Source: Acidobacteriota bacterium
GTDB lineage: Bacteria > Acidobacteriota > Thermoanaerobaculia > Gp7-AA8
DNA length: 64,000 nt
NCBI GenBank assembly: GCA_021325515.1
Contig: JAJPHC010000057.1
Coordinates: 124,001-188,000 of the forward strand
Direction of reading: 5' to 3'
Below are positions 16,450-26,227 of the stretch, piece after piece; position 1 is the stretch's first letter, and each line of letters starts with the position of its first letter. The position numbers and the translations under genes are program-made. The notes beneath the pieces were generated by a model. The model searched no databases. It was not told the DNA's origin and worked only from the letters and a program-made list of their open reading frames with translations.

Positions 16450-18477
16450 ATGAAGCTTCGCGTCGCCCTGCTCTCTCTGCTCCTCGCCGCGTGTCATCGC
16501 GAGGAACTGCGCTTCGAGAAGGCTCCGGTCATCCTGATCTCGATCGACACGCTGCGCGCGGATCATCTTCCGGCCTACGGCTACACGAAGGTCGAGACGC
16601 CGCACATCGATGCGTTGCGGCGCGATTCGATTCTCTATCGCAACGCGTATTCACACTGCCCGATGACGCTGCCGTCGCATCTCTCGATCCTGACCGGACT
16701 CGAGCCGCGCGAGCATGGAGTGCGCGACAACGCCGGCTTTCATTTCGATGGCTCGAAGCATCCGACGATTCCCTCGTTGTTGCGCGAGCACGGCTACGCG
16801 ACGGGCGCCGCGGTGTCGTCATTCGTGCTTCGCGGTGAGACGGGCATCGGTCCGCTGTTCGATTCTTACAATGATGCGATCGATGCGCGTCCGGGCGCGG
16901 CGTTCCGCGAATATCAGCGTCCGGGGAATGTGACCGAGGCGATCGCCGAGAAGTGGATCGATGCGCACGCGGCCTCGCCATTCTTTTACTTTTTTCATAT
17001 CTACGAACCGCATGTCCCATACGAACCGCCCGAGCCCTTTCGCAGCCGCTATGCGAGCGCGTACGACGGCGAGATCGCGACGGCGGATGCGATCGTCGGG
17101 AAGCTGCTCGAGCATCTGAAGGCGAAGGGAATCTACGACCGCGCCATCATCGTGCTCTGTTCCGATCATGGCGAAGGGCTGAACGATCATGGCGAGGATC
17201 AGCATTCGATTCTCGTCTATCGCGAGGCGATCCATGTCCCGCTGCTGCTGAAGCTGCCGCAATCGAAGCGTGCGAATACGAGTGTGGATGCGCCCGCTGC
17301 ACTCTCGGACATCTTCAACGCGATACTCCGCCTGACGGGTGCGTATCCGAGGGCGGTGCCGTGGCTGCTCGATCTGCCGGCCTCGCGGCGCATCAGGAGC
17401 GAGAGCCTTTACGCGCGCTATCACTTCGGCTGGAGCGAGTTGCTGTCGGTGATCGACGAGCGCTATCACCTCATCGCTTCAACGACGCGTTCCGAGTTGT
17501 ATGACGTGCAGAAGGATCCGGCCGAGCGCCACGACCTCGCGCAAAGCGATCGCCGCGCGGCGGCAGGCTATCGCTCGGCACTGGACTTCACGCGCGATGT
17601 TCCGATGCCGGAAGCGATCGACGCGGAGACGAAGGCGAAGCTCGCAGCGCTGGGATACATCGGCGAGAGCCGCGGCGCGGTGCCGGGGCCGTTGCCCGAT
17701 CCGAATCAGGCGATCGGGACGCTCGAGCCGATGCGAAAGGGAATCGAGCTCGCGTCGTCGAATCACATCGAGGAGGCGGTCGCGATCTTTCGCTCGATCC
17801 TCGCGCAGTCGCCGGGAATGATCGAGGTTTGGACCCAACTGGGCGATGCACTCGCACGCGGAGGGAAGCTCGACGAGGCGATCGCGGCGTATCGCGAGGC
17901 GATCGCGCACGCCTCCACTCCCTCCGCCGATCTGCTCCTCCCCCTCGGCAATCTTTATCTGCAGGCGGGCAAGCCGGACGATGCGCAGCGTGCGGGCGAG
18001 TTGGCGATCGCTGCGAGTCCGCGCCGTGCGCAGGAGCTGCTGGCTCGTGTCGCGCTGGCGCGGCGCGATCTCGCAGCGGCGAATCGTTACGCGCAGCCGC
18101 TGGTGGATGAGCCTTCGGGCATGCTGCTGCTGGCGGAGATCGCGTCGGCGCGCGGCGACTATGGGGCCGCGCTGCAACTGCTGGATGGGGCGCAGCGGAT
18201 GGCGGAAGAGCGCGAGCTCGCGCCCGTCTACCGTCTCGACTACCTGCGCGGCGACGCGCTGGCGCGGTTGGGACGCGTCGAGGAATCACGAGCCGCCTAT
18301 CAGCGCGAGATCGCCGCGTTCCCGAGCGATCTGCACGCCTTCACCAACTTCGCCGTGCTGCAGTTTCTCACCGGCGATCGCCGCGGCGCGGAAGTCACGC
18401 TGCAGTCGATGGTTAGGGCGAATCCGACGGGCGCTGCACGCGCACTGGCGGCGCGTACGCGCGAGACGCTGAAGTAG
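16450..18477 (+). CDS. Sulfatase-fold lipoprotein fused to TPR repeats
   Basis: A 675-residue protein from ATG 16450. The signal peptide ends LLAAC, with lipobox Cys15. Residues 25-390 have the alkaline-phosphatase/sulfatase fold: metal ligand Asp33 in ISIDTLRADHL, and SDHGEGLNDHGE near the C-terminal part of the fold. The nucleophile block reads HCPMTLPSHLSILTGL. Aligned on PSxxxxLTG, the formylglycine Cys is replaced by Thr73, as in phosphotransferases of the LtaS/EptA kind, so it is probably not a classical FGly sulfatase. Residues of about 430-670 form TPR-like helical pairs. It could be a phosphatase, phosphodiesterase or phosphotransferase acting in the envelope. Confidence 0.85.
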   Translation: MKLRVALLSLLLAACHREELRFEKAPVILISIDTLRADHLPAYGYTKVETPHIDALRRDSILYRNAYSHCPMTLPSHLSILTGLEPREHGVRDNAGFHFDGSKHPTIPSLLREHGYATGAAVSSFVLRGETGIGPLFDSYNDAIDARPGAAFREYQRPGNVTEAIAEKWIDAHAASPFFYFFHIYEPHVPYEPPEPFRSRYASAYDGEIATADAIVGKLLEHLKAKGIYDRAIIVLCSDHGEGLNDHGEDQHSILVYREAIHVPLLLKLPQSKRANTSVDAPAALSDIFNAILRLTGAYPRAVPWLLDLPASRRIRSESLYARYHFGWSELLSVIDERYHLIASTTRSELYDVQKDPAERHDLAQSDRRAAAGYRSALDFTRDVPMPEAIDAETKAKLAALGYIGESRGAVPGPLPDPNQAIGTLEPMRKGIELASSNHIEEAVAIFRSILAQSPGMIEVWTQLGDALARGGKLDEAIAAYREAIAHASTPSADLLLPLGNLYLQAGKPDDAQRAGELAIAASPRRAQELLARVALARRDLAAANRYAQPLVDEPSGMLLLAEIASARGDYGAALQLLDGAQRMAEERELAPVYRLDYLRGDALARLGRVEESRAAYQREIAAFPSDLHAFTNFAVLQFLTGDRRGAEVTLQSMVRANPTGAARALAARTRETLK

Positions 18478-18492
18478 GGGCGCCCGCCGGCT

Positions 18493-18509
18493 GCGGACGA
18501 GACGTCCGC
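18493..18509. repeat. Dispersed palindrome GCGGACG-AGA-CGTCCGC
   Basis: A seven-base inverted repeat around AGA located 15 bases after the stop of the sulfatase-fold gene. It is followed by GCTCC, matching the GGAG that precedes the palindrome in the 28.6-29.2 kb array when read on the other strand. It is one of three places in the window with the same element. Confidence 0.75.
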
Positions 18510-18514
18510 GCTCC

Positions 18515-18545
18515 AAAAAAAAGCCCCGGCCGTGAGGCCGGGGCT
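18515..18545 (-). terminator. Rho-independent terminator of the TonB-dependent receptor-like gene
   Basis: A perfect ten-base stem, AGCCCCGGCC (18522-18531) with GGCCGGGGCT (18536-18545), closes a GTGA loop. Read on the reverse strand it is followed by eight T residues (18522 to 18515). It lies 23 bases after the stop of the reverse-strand gene that ends at 18569. Confidence 0.92.
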
Positions 18546-18568
18546 CTTCCTGCTGCTGGAGTTGCGAA

Positions 18569-21500
18569 CTAGAAGCGGATACCGACTGCGAACCGGTACG
18601 TACGCGGAAGCTGGTAAGCGTCCTGGTTCGTCGGCTGGCCGAACGTCGGATCGAGCATGTAGTTGTAATGACCCGCAGGATCGTCGCCCGCGTGATACTG
18701 CTTCGGGGTTTCCGTGAACGGGTTGAAGAGGTAGAAGCCATTGCGGCAGACGGTAGTTGCCTCGCCGTGGCACACGGGCTTCTGACCGGTAGGAATGGTC
18801 GAGCGAGGCGCCGTCTGGGCAGTATAGACACGCGTCTCAACGACCGAGCCAAGGCCCGTCGCGGCGAACTCGACGCCCTGCTTGTTGAACACGTTGACCA
18901 GGTCACCACGAACGAAGATGTTGACCTTGCCAAATGTCGGCAGGTTGTAGGTCGTCGACAGATCCGTCCGCGTGATCGAGTCGACACGGAAGCCGCCACG
19001 ATTGCTGAAGTAATACTGAACGTTGGTGGGCGGCGTCGAGTAGCCGGGGTTCGTAATGATGCCGGCCATTCTCACGTTTCCGATCGCCGAATACGGAGCG
19101 CCGCTGTGGTAGTGCTCGATGGCGCCGAAGTTCAGATCGCCCCAGTGCAGCGGGATATCGTAGTTCGCGAAGATATTGAGGCGGTGACGGATGTCTTCAT
19201 TCAAATATCCGACCGGCAGGTTCTGCGCGAACTTCTTGTACTCCGGATAGTCGTTGTTGCCGACGAAGACGGTGGCGTTGTTGAACGTCTCGCCTTCGAC
19301 GTTGCCGCGGAGCTTCGAGTACGTGTAGTTCGCACCGAGGTTCAGGTGACCGAAGCGATAGGCGCCCTGGGTCTGAAGTCCCTGGTAGCGGCGCGAGAGG
19401 CCGGAGTCATCGTTGCGGTAGACCGTAAGGTCGACCTTCGAGCCGTCGGCGGCCGTGTTCTTCCCGGTCGACAGATCGGTGAACGAGACGTAGAAGTCCG
19501 ACCAGTGACGGTTGATGTAATCGGCGCGGAGGTAGCCGTTGGAGCCGAGCTGGTGACCGTAGCCGAGTGCGTACTCCTGCGAGTTCGGCGACTTGAGGCT
19601 GCCGTCGAGCTTGGCCGTCAGGCCGGGGAGGAAGATCGCTGCGATGTCCTTGTAGGTGTTGTTGCAGCCCGGGGTCGTGCAGCCGCCGACGGACGTGAAC
19701 CAGTCGAACACCTGCTTGATGACCTGATCGGTCGGCAGATACGGTGCGCCGCCCGCGTTGATCGCCGGTCCCTTGTAGTTGTAGTAGATCGAGCCCGGCT
19801 GGCCGCCCGAGGCGACGCTGTCATTGACGCCGTTGTCGATGTGCGACACGTACTTGGCGTAGCTGGCGCTGATGCGGTTACGGCCGTCGCCCTTGACGTC
19901 GTAGATGAGTCCGAAACGCGGGCTGACCGCGGAGTCGTCCGAGACCTTGTTGCGCGACTGGTCGAGGGCGTTGTTCTTGTCGTAGCGCATGCCGAGGTTG
20001 AACGACCAGTGGTTGTTGAGGTCCCACTTGTCGTTGACGAAGACGCCCTTCGTCGCGGCGTCGCTCGTCTTGCTGAGCGCGTTGATCGGCGTCCACTCGA
20101 CGTAGAAGTTGCTCTCCGGCTTCATCTGGAAGAAGACATCCTGGCCTACGTAGATGAAGTTACCCCAGAGGCGGAAGTCGGAACCCGACTGATAGTTGTT
20201 CTCGTGGCGGAGCTCGTGGAAGTCGTCATAACCGGCGACGACGTTGTGCGAGCCCATGCCCTTCGTCGAAACGAAGTAGTTGGCCTTGACGAGGTAGTCC
20301 TTGTTGTTGCGGGTCTTCGGATCGCAGGCGCAGAACGTCGGCGACCACATGCGGCGCGCGGTGCTGATGTCGCGCAGCAGGGTGCCCTGGATGAGGTCAC
20401 GCGGACCACCGCCGCCGATGAAGGCGAAGTAGCGGCGGCTCCACTGTGCTTCGACGAGAAGGCTGTTGCTGATCACGCCGCTGTAGTGCGCGCTCTCGAG
20501 CCAGTTCGGAAGCTCACGGTTGCTCAGGCTGCGAAGATCGACGATGTTGCCGAAACGGTTATTCGTCTCGTTGGTGATGTTGTGCAGATACGAGCCAACG
20601 AGCGAGTGCTTCGACGTGATCTGTCCCGTCAGCTTCACTTCGTAACGCTTGTTCGGGAGAGTGTTGACGTACGGAATGTTGGTGCCGGTCGTCACGCGGG
20701 CGATTGCCTGATTGAACTTGCGGCCGGCGCCGAAGAACCAGATGCGGTCCTTCATCAGGTAGCCGCCGAGCGTTGCTTCGTACTGGTGGCTGCGGATGCT
20801 CGGGTTCTGCGGCTGCGGAACGCCGGTGATCGGATCCTTGAAATCGGTTTCCTTCGTCCACGACGTGTTGGTGATGTTGTCGCGGAACGAACCGGAGAAC
20901 TCGTTGCCGCCGGACTTGGTCAACGTGTTGACCACGCCGCCGGTGAAGCGGCCGTACTCTGCCGAGACGCCGCCCGTCAGAAGGGTCGTTTCCTGGATCG
21001 CGTCTTCGATGAAGAGGTTCTCTGGCTGGCCACGAATGGAGTCGTTCACGACGACGCCGTTGACCATGTAGAGGTTGTCGTACGACGGAGCGCCGTTGAT
21101 GATGGTCTGGTTGTTCGGACCATCGTTGTTGACGCCCGGCGCGAGCTGAATGCGCTGCGCGATCGTACGTCCGAGGGGCAGTGCTTCGACCTGCTCGCGC
21201 GTGAGCGACGTCGAAACCTGCACGGTCTCCAGCACCGATGGGGCAGTCGCCGTCACGGTGATGGCTTCAGCGACCTTGCTGACCTTGAGGTCGACGTCGG
21301 CGCGAGCCGTCTCGCCGAGGCGAACGTTCACGCTCTGCGTGACCTTCTGCATCCCCTCGAGCTCCGCGGTGACGCTGTATTTGCCCGGAGGCAGCGCCGC
21401 GAAACTGTAATCGCCGTTGGCACCGCTCACGCTCGTGCGCACGCCGATCAATGCGGGCGACGAAATCGTGACAGTGGCGCCTGGCAGTCCTGCACCGCCC

Positions 21501-21607
21501 GATGTGACGGTGCCGGTGAGCGTGCCCGTCGTCTGCGCGAAGGCGTTGACGCCGACGAGCAGAAGCGCGGCCACGAATACTGCTGTGATGATTCTCCTAC
21601 TGACCAT
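18569..21607 (-). CDS. TonB-dependent receptor-like outer membrane protein with regulatory domain
   Basis: A 1012-residue protein with ATG 21607 preceded by AGGAGGAG. The signal peptide ends NAFAQ. Residues of about 27-110 form a carboxypeptidase-regulatory-like beta sandwich (GTVTSGGAGLPGATVTI, ANGDYSFAALPPGKY). A plug-like domain follows (about 120-240, with GGVSAEYGRFTGGVVNTLTK), then a large beta barrel that ends in the aromatic RFAVGIRF. This architecture is expanded in Acidobacteriota and Bacteroidota; members take up oligosaccharides, peptides or metal complexes. No TonB box or SusD-like partner is evident nearby, so the ligand cannot be named. It ends in a strong terminator. Confidence 0.92.
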   Translation of the reverse strand: MVSRRIITAVFVAALLLVGVNAFAQTTGTLTGTVTSGGAGLPGATVTISSPALIGVRTSVSGANGDYSFAALPPGKYSVTAELEGMQKVTQSVNVRLGETARADVDLKVSKVAEAITVTATAPSVLETVQVSTSLTREQVEALPLGRTIAQRIQLAPGVNNDGPNNQTIINGAPSYDNLYMVNGVVVNDSIRGQPENLFIEDAIQETTLLTGGVSAEYGRFTGGVVNTLTKSGGNEFSGSFRDNITNTSWTKETDFKDPITGVPQPQNPSIRSHQYEATLGGYLMKDRIWFFGAGRKFNQAIARVTTGTNIPYVNTLPNKRYEVKLTGQITSKHSLVGSYLHNITNETNNRFGNIVDLRSLSNRELPNWLESAHYSGVISNSLLVEAQWSRRYFAFIGGGGPRDLIQGTLLRDISTARRMWSPTFCACDPKTRNNKDYLVKANYFVSTKGMGSHNVVAGYDDFHELRHENNYQSGSDFRLWGNFIYVGQDVFFQMKPESNFYVEWTPINALSKTSDAATKGVFVNDKWDLNNHWSFNLGMRYDKNNALDQSRNKVSDDSAVSPRFGLIYDVKGDGRNRISASYAKYVSHIDNGVNDSVASGGQPGSIYYNYKGPAINAGGAPYLPTDQVIKQVFDWFTSVGGCTTPGCNNTYKDIAAIFLPGLTAKLDGSLKSPNSQEYALGYGHQLGSNGYLRADYINRHWSDFYVSFTDLSTGKNTAADGSKVDLTVYRNDDSGLSRRYQGLQTQGAYRFGHLNLGANYTYSKLRGNVEGETFNNATVFVGNNDYPEYKKFAQNLPVGYLNEDIRHRLNIFANYDIPLHWGDLNFGAIEHYHSGAPYSAIGNVRMAGIITNPGYSTPPTNVQYYFSNRGGFRVDSITRTDLSTTYNLPTFGKVNIFVRGDLVNVFNKQGVEFAATGLGSVVETRVYTAQTAPRSTIPTGQKPVCHGEATTVCRNGFYLFNPFTETPKQYHAGDDPAGHYNYMLDPTFGQPTNQDAYQLPRTYRFAVGIRF

Positions 21608-21844
21608 CTCTCCTCCTAATGGTTTTACTGCGTGGGACCTCGGGTCTTCCCCGTTGGACGAAAAAATCGCGGGTCATTGTAATGCATTCGAAACACCCGT
21701 ATCGCTAGCAATTAAGTCCAGTGTTTCCAGCCGGTTGAGTTGGGCGGCCGGGCAGGAGAATTCAAGAAATCGGATTTTCGAATCAGTTGGATTGAATTGG
21801 GAGGTAGGTTGGGACGGATGGAAGGCAGTTCATCCCAAGCGGAA

Positions 21845-21876
21845 GCGAGGGTCGCAGCATCTCCGCGGACCCTCGC
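21845..21876 (-). terminator. Hairpin 26 bases after ettA
   Basis: Arms GCGAGGGTC (21845-21853) and GACCCTCGC (21868-21876) pair perfectly around a 14-base loop. No clear T-run follows on the reverse strand, so it may be a Rho-dependent or RNA-stabilising structure rather than an intrinsic terminator. The rest of the 294-base gap 21608-21901 shows no gene; it should hold the promoter of the receptor-like gene, but I cannot point to convincing -35/-10 boxes. Confidence 0.45.
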
Positions 21877-21901
21877 TGCGCTCGCGACGAACTGAATCCA
21901 A

Positions 21902-23581
21902 TTAACGAGACAACTGCCGGTAGCGGATCCGATGCGGCTCCGCGGCCTCCGCACCGAGGCGCTTGCGCTTGTCTTCTTCGTACTCGCTGTAGTTTCCGTC
22001 GAACCAGTAGACGCGGCTCTCGCCTTCGAACGCGAGGATGTGCGTCGCGACGCGATCGAGGAACCAGCGGTCATGCGAGATCACGATCGCGCAGCCGGCG
22101 AATGTCTCGAGTGCTTCCTCCAGCGCGCGCATCGTGTTCACGTCGAGGTCATTCGTCGGCTCGTCGAGCAGCAGAACGTTTGCACCTTCCTTCAGCATCT
22201 TCGCGAGGTGCACGCGGTTGCGCTCGCCGCCCGACAGCGCGCCGACCTTCTTCTGCTGATCCTGGCCGGAGAAGTTGAAGCGCGCGACGTAAGCGCGCGA
22301 ATTCATCTCGCGCGTTCCGAGCTGGACGACATCCGTCCCTCCGGTGATCTCTTCGAAGATCGACTTGTCGGGATCGAGCGGGCGATTCTGATCGATGTAG
22401 GCGATCTTCACGGTTTCGCCGAGCCGGATCGTGCCGGCATCCGGCGCGTCTTGGCCGACGATCATGCGGAACAGCGTCGTCTTGCCGGCGCCATTCGGAC
22501 CGATCACTCCGATGATGCCTCCCGGCGGAAGCTTGAACGTCATTTCAACGATGAGCAGCTTGTCGCCGTAGGCCTTCCGCACGTTGTCCGCTTCGACCAC
22601 GACATTGCCGAGGCGCGGGCCGGGAGGAATGTAGATCTCGAGCTCGTTGATCTTCTGCTGCGTCTCCTGATTGAGCAGCGACTCGTATTGATTGATGCGA
22701 GCCTTCCCCTTCGCATGGCGTCCCTTCGGCGACATGCGAATCCACTCGAGCTCGCGCTCCAGCGTCTTCTGCCGCTGCGACTCCGACTTCTCTTCGCGGC
22801 GCAGGCGCTCCTGCTTCTGTTCGAGCCACGAGCTGTAGTTGCCCTTCCAGGGAATGCCTTCGCCGCGATCCAGCTCGAGGATCCAGCCGGCGACGTTGTC
22901 GAGGAAGTAGCGATCGTGTGTGACCGCGATGATCGTCCCCGCATACTGCTGCAGATGTTTCTCGAGCCACTCGACGGACTCGGCGTCGAGATGGTTGGTC
23001 GGCTCGTCGAGCAGAAGAATGTCGGGCGCCTGCAGCAGCAGGCGGCAGAGCGCAACGCGCCGCTTCTCACCGCCGGAGAGCGTCGCGATGAGCGTGTCGC
23101 CCGGCGGGCAGCGCAGCGCATCCATCGCCATCTCGAGCTTCGAATCGAGATCCCATGCGCCTGCGGCGTCCAGCTTGTCCTGCACCTTCGCCTGGCGATC
23201 CATCAGCTTGTCCATGTCGGCGTCGGGATCGCCGAAGGCGTTGTTGATCTCGTCGAATTCCTTGAGCAGATCGATGATGGGCTGCACGCCTTCTTCGACG
23301 ATCTGGCGCACGGTCTTCGTCAGATCGAGCTCGGGCTCCTGCTCGAGCATGCCGACGGTGTAGCCGGGCGAGAGGACGGTCTCGCCGATGAAGTCCTTGT
23401 CCTTCCCGGCGAGGATGCGCAGCAGCGACGACTTGCCCGATCCGTTGAGACCGATCACGCCGATCTTCGCGCCGTAGAAATAGGAGAGGTAGATGTCTTT
23501 CAGAACCTGTTTGGTCTTGCCGTAGAACTTCGAGACACCGACCATCGAATAGATGATCTTGTTGGGTTCGACTTGTGCCAT
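21902..23581 (-). CDS. ettA: ABC-F protein EttA (energy-dependent translational throttle)
   Basis: A 559-residue soluble protein with two ABC domains and no membrane segments. The first has GLNGSGKSS, LSGGEKRRVALC and LLLDEPTNHLD; the second has GPNGAGKTT, LSGGERNRVHLAK and LLLDEPTNDLD. The charged linker between them (about 240-320), with RREEKSESQRQKTLERELEWI and SPKGRHAKGKARI, is the arm and P-site tRNA interaction motif characteristic of EttA. E. coli EttA has 555 residues. It binds the ribosomal E site and gates the first peptide bond according to the ATP/ADP ratio. It appears to be transcribed alone. Confidence 0.96.
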   Translation of the reverse strand: MAQVEPNKIIYSMVGVSKFYGKTKQVLKDIYLSYFYGAKIGVIGLNGSGKSSLLRILAGKDKDFIGETVLSPGYTVGMLEQEPELDLTKTVRQIVEEGVQPIIDLLKEFDEINNAFGDPDADMDKLMDRQAKVQDKLDAAGAWDLDSKLEMAMDALRCPPGDTLIATLSGGEKRRVALCRLLLQAPDILLLDEPTNHLDAESVEWLEKHLQQYAGTIIAVTHDRYFLDNVAGWILELDRGEGIPWKGNYSSWLEQKQERLRREEKSESQRQKTLERELEWIRMSPKGRHAKGKARINQYESLLNQETQQKINELEIYIPPGPRLGNVVVEADNVRKAYGDKLLIVEMTFKLPPGGIIGVIGPNGAGKTTLFRMIVGQDAPDAGTIRLGETVKIAYIDQNRPLDPDKSIFEEITGGTDVVQLGTREMNSRAYVARFNFSGQDQQKKVGALSGGERNRVHLAKMLKEGANVLLLDEPTNDLDVNTMRALEEALETFAGCAIVISHDRWFLDRVATHILAFEGESRVYWFDGNYSEYEEDKRKRLGAEAAEPHRIRYRQLSR

Positions 23582-23610
23582 AGGGCGCGGATGCTAGCAG
23601 AAGCGGGGGT

Positions 23611-23684
23611 GTTGCGGGCTCGCGGGCGCGCGGGCTCGCGGTGGGTGGGGACCGCGCGCCCGCGTACCCGCGTAACCGCGCAAC
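23611..23684. repeat. GC-rich imperfect inverted repeat
   Basis: Arms at 23611-23642 and 23651-23684 start GTTGCG and end CGCAAC and are built of CGCGGG or CCCGCG steps. They could form a long imperfect hairpin with a GGGTGGGG-rich loop. It lies between the start of ettA and the stop of the phosphatase gene, both on the reverse strand, and may end transcription of the latter. Confidence 0.55.
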
Positions 23685-23690
23685 CAAGAC

Positions 23691-26159
23691 TCAGTGCACG
23701 GTCTCCACTGACACCTCGGCGAACTTGTCCGCTACCGCGTTCCTTCGCGAGACCGACTCCTCGAACGAGATCACGACCAGCGTCTGATCGTCATCGGGCG
23801 GCCGGTTGTGCGTGAATTTCTTCACCGCGGCCAGCAACGATTTCTTGATCTCGTCCGCGGTCATGTGTCCGCAGTCGGCCAGCACGCGCTCGAAGCGGTC
23901 GAAGCCGAAGGGCTCGCCCTCATCGTCCACGGCCTCGATCAGGCCGTCGCTGTAGAGAATCAAACGATCGCCGGCATCGAATTCGACGGAGTGCTCGCGG
24001 AAGACATCGCGCCTTCGCACGCCGAGCGGAAAGCCCCAGGATGAGAGCGGCTCGATCATCCGGCGCGACGCGCGATATACGTAGGGATCGAGATGTCCCG
24101 CCGATGCGAAGCGCAGCGTCTGCGTCTTCGGATCGAGCATGCCGAAGAAGAACGTCATCAGGATGCGGCGCGGCGCGGTCTTGATCACGATCTCGTTCAG
24201 AACCTTGAGCACCATCGCGGGCGAAGGATCGACGCCGATCTGCACCAGCAGCGCCGACTTCGCCATCGACATCACGATGCCGCTCGTGAGCCCATGTCCT
24301 GAGACGTCGCCGAACGCGATGCCGATCTGGCCGCCGGGCTGCTCGAGAAAATCGAAGTAGTCTCCGCCGATCTCGGTCGCTGCGCGATAGTGCGATGCGA
24401 CGGATGCGCCTGCGAGATCGGGGACGTCGAGCGGCAGCAGCGCGGCCTGGATGCGGTTCGCGGCATCGATCTCCGCCTTGACGCGCTCGCGCTCGATGAT
24501 CCGCTTCACATGCGGTGCGAGGTCCTCGTGCGAATAGGCGACCTCGCGCCGGGTCGAAAGTCCGGCGGCGGCGAATGCGATCGCGATCAGCAGCGGCACC
24601 GTGCTCGCCACGATCAGCGACGTGAGGAGATCGCCGCGCGACACGACCAGCAGCGGCAGCGCGTGGAGGATCATCGATCCGAAGAAGACAGCGATGACGG
24701 TCGTCAGAAGATCGAAGGCGAGGAAGATGGCGATGGCCGCGGCGATGCCGCCGAAGCCGAACAGGAAGCGGGGCAGAACGGGATCGATCGGCGGCTCGCA
24801 CATCGCGGCGCAGAGCCCGAGCAGGATCGAGACGATCACGCCGGCCCACAGCATGCGGCGCCGCGAGGCGAATGCGAGAACGCCGAGGAGACCGCCGATC
24901 GGCACGAGCAACGCGTCGACCGCGCTGCCCAGCACGATCATCACCGGGCCGCCGAGGTAGAGGACGTAGTTGGCGCCGGTACTCATTCCCGGCCAGGCGA
25001 GGTGAAGGAACAGAGGAACGGCAGCGACGGCGAGCGCCGCGGCCGCGATCGCCGGCGAGACGAGCAGGCCGCGGAGCACGGAGCGCCCGACGGTGGCGTT
25101 GATCGGATCGCGCCGCAGCAATGCCTCGAACGACGCGATGCGATCGCTCCAGCGCTCGCGCGCGACGCTCTCGCCGACGGACCAGGCGAGAAACATCAGC
25201 AGCGAAATCGGCAGGTCGACGAAGAGCAGCTTGAACCCGACCTGCGCGTACGACGTGAGCCGCGCGTCGATGCCGCCGAGGCCGACGCCTTCCGCGACCG
25301 ATCCGTGGATGACGATGTCGGAAACGATCAGCAGCGTGATGCTGAAGAGAAAGAGAACGGAGGCGCTCTCCACGCCGACTTCGCCCGCGTGGTACTTGCG
25401 GAGGAAAACGACGACGAGCACCAGCAGCACGCCGAACATCGTCGCGAAACGAACGAGCGACGCGAGAATGTCGTTGCCGCTGTCGCCGTCGAAATCCTTG
25501 CCGTCGCTGTATTCCTCCGCGAGCTCCCAGCCGGCGAAGCGATCGCCGATGAAGTAGACGTTCAGGAGTGGGACGATCTTGCCGGTCGGAAATACGGCGG
25601 GTACGCGATAGCGGAAGACCCAGTCCGTGCGCGTGCGAAGAATCGTCGGCCGGGCCGACTCGAATTGTGGATTCGGTGCGCCGGGAAACACTCGCGAACG
25701 AACGAATGCATTCGCGCGGGGCCGGAGCTGCTCTTCCGTCGGATGCGATCCTCCGATCTCCTCGCGCTGGCGCATGCGCGCGCTGAGCACCTCACCCGTC
25801 TGGCCGCTCACCTGCACGGTCAGATAGGGAGGGAACTTCGACACGTTGGGCTCGTAGTACGCCACGCGATACGAGCCGAGGCGCGGGCCGATCACCGGAT
25901 CCGCATTCGCGGCACGGCGTTTCTGCGGGTCCTGTTCCCACTCGTGCAGGAGAATCGGCGAACCCCGCCACACGATCGAGGACCAAAGTTTGTGTGGTGC
26001 AACGCCGAGTTGAGACGCGGCTTCGTCGGCGACCTGCCGGGCCTCCGTTCGCGTGATGCGCAGTCCCTGCGGCGGCTGCGCCGGCAGAAACAGCGGCAGC
26101 ACCATCGCGAGGATGAGAATGCCGCCCGCGCAGGCAAGCCAGGGGAGGAGCTTTTTCAT
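23691..26159 (-). CDS. Membrane-bound SpoIIE-type PP2C phosphatase
   Basis: An 822-residue protein; I start at ATG 26159, where MKKLLPW begins a transmembrane anchor, in preference to an ATG 24 bases upstream. A periplasmic domain of about 200 residues is followed by eight or nine hydrophobic segments (about 230-540), a short helical linker rich in Glu and Arg, and a C-terminal SpoIIE domain (about 586-815). Metal-binding features include EIGGDYFDF and FGDVSGHGLTSG, and DRLILYSDGLIEAVD near the end. Such proteins dephosphorylate anti-sigma antagonists in partner-switching systems in response to an outside signal. No anti-sigma or STAS gene is adjacent. Confidence 0.92.
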   Translation of the reverse strand: MKKLLPWLACAGGILILAMVLPLFLPAQPPQGLRITRTEARQVADEAASQLGVAPHKLWSSIVWRGSPILLHEWEQDPQKRRAANADPVIGPRLGSYRVAYYEPNVSKFPPYLTVQVSGQTGEVLSARMRQREEIGGSHPTEEQLRPRANAFVRSRVFPGAPNPQFESARPTILRTRTDWVFRYRVPAVFPTGKIVPLLNVYFIGDRFAGWELAEEYSDGKDFDGDSGNDILASLVRFATMFGVLLVLVVVFLRKYHAGEVGVESASVLFLFSITLLIVSDIVIHGSVAEGVGLGGIDARLTSYAQVGFKLLFVDLPISLLMFLAWSVGESVARERWSDRIASFEALLRRDPINATVGRSVLRGLLVSPAIAAAALAVAAVPLFLHLAWPGMSTGANYVLYLGGPVMIVLGSAVDALLVPIGGLLGVLAFASRRRMLWAGVIVSILLGLCAAMCEPPIDPVLPRFLFGFGGIAAAIAIFLAFDLLTTVIAVFFGSMILHALPLLVVSRGDLLTSLIVASTVPLLIAIAFAAAGLSTRREVAYSHEDLAPHVKRIIERERVKAEIDAANRIQAALLPLDVPDLAGASVASHYRAATEIGGDYFDFLEQPGGQIGIAFGDVSGHGLTSGIVMSMAKSALLVQIGVDPSPAMVLKVLNEIVIKTAPRRILMTFFFGMLDPKTQTLRFASAGHLDPYVYRASRRMIEPLSSWGFPLGVRRRDVFREHSVEFDAGDRLILYSDGLIEAVDDEGEPFGFDRFERVLADCGHMTADEIKKSLLAAVKKFTHNRPPDDDQTLVVISFEESVSRRNAVADKFAEVSVETVH

Positions 26160-26227
26160 GGCCGATTGTCTCGGATGATACATGCCGCCGGGTTCGAGCC
26201 CGCCGCTGTCCTACACTTGTTCACCAA

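Noticed and set aside
16450-18477. A formylglycine sulfatase
   Set aside because: The C-x-P-x-R motif is not present; Cys70 is three residues away from the nucleophile position, which holds Thr73.
18668-21619. A 983-codon open frame on the plus strand opposite the receptor-like gene
   Set aside because: It is antisense to a gene with clear domains, a signal peptide and a terminator; its product is a biased mix of Arg, Asp and Val as expected from GC-rich antisense reading.
26180-26220. A second tRNA fragment suggested by GGGTTCGAGCCC
   Set aside because: The putative T-stem fails after two pairs, and no acceptor strand or CCA follows.
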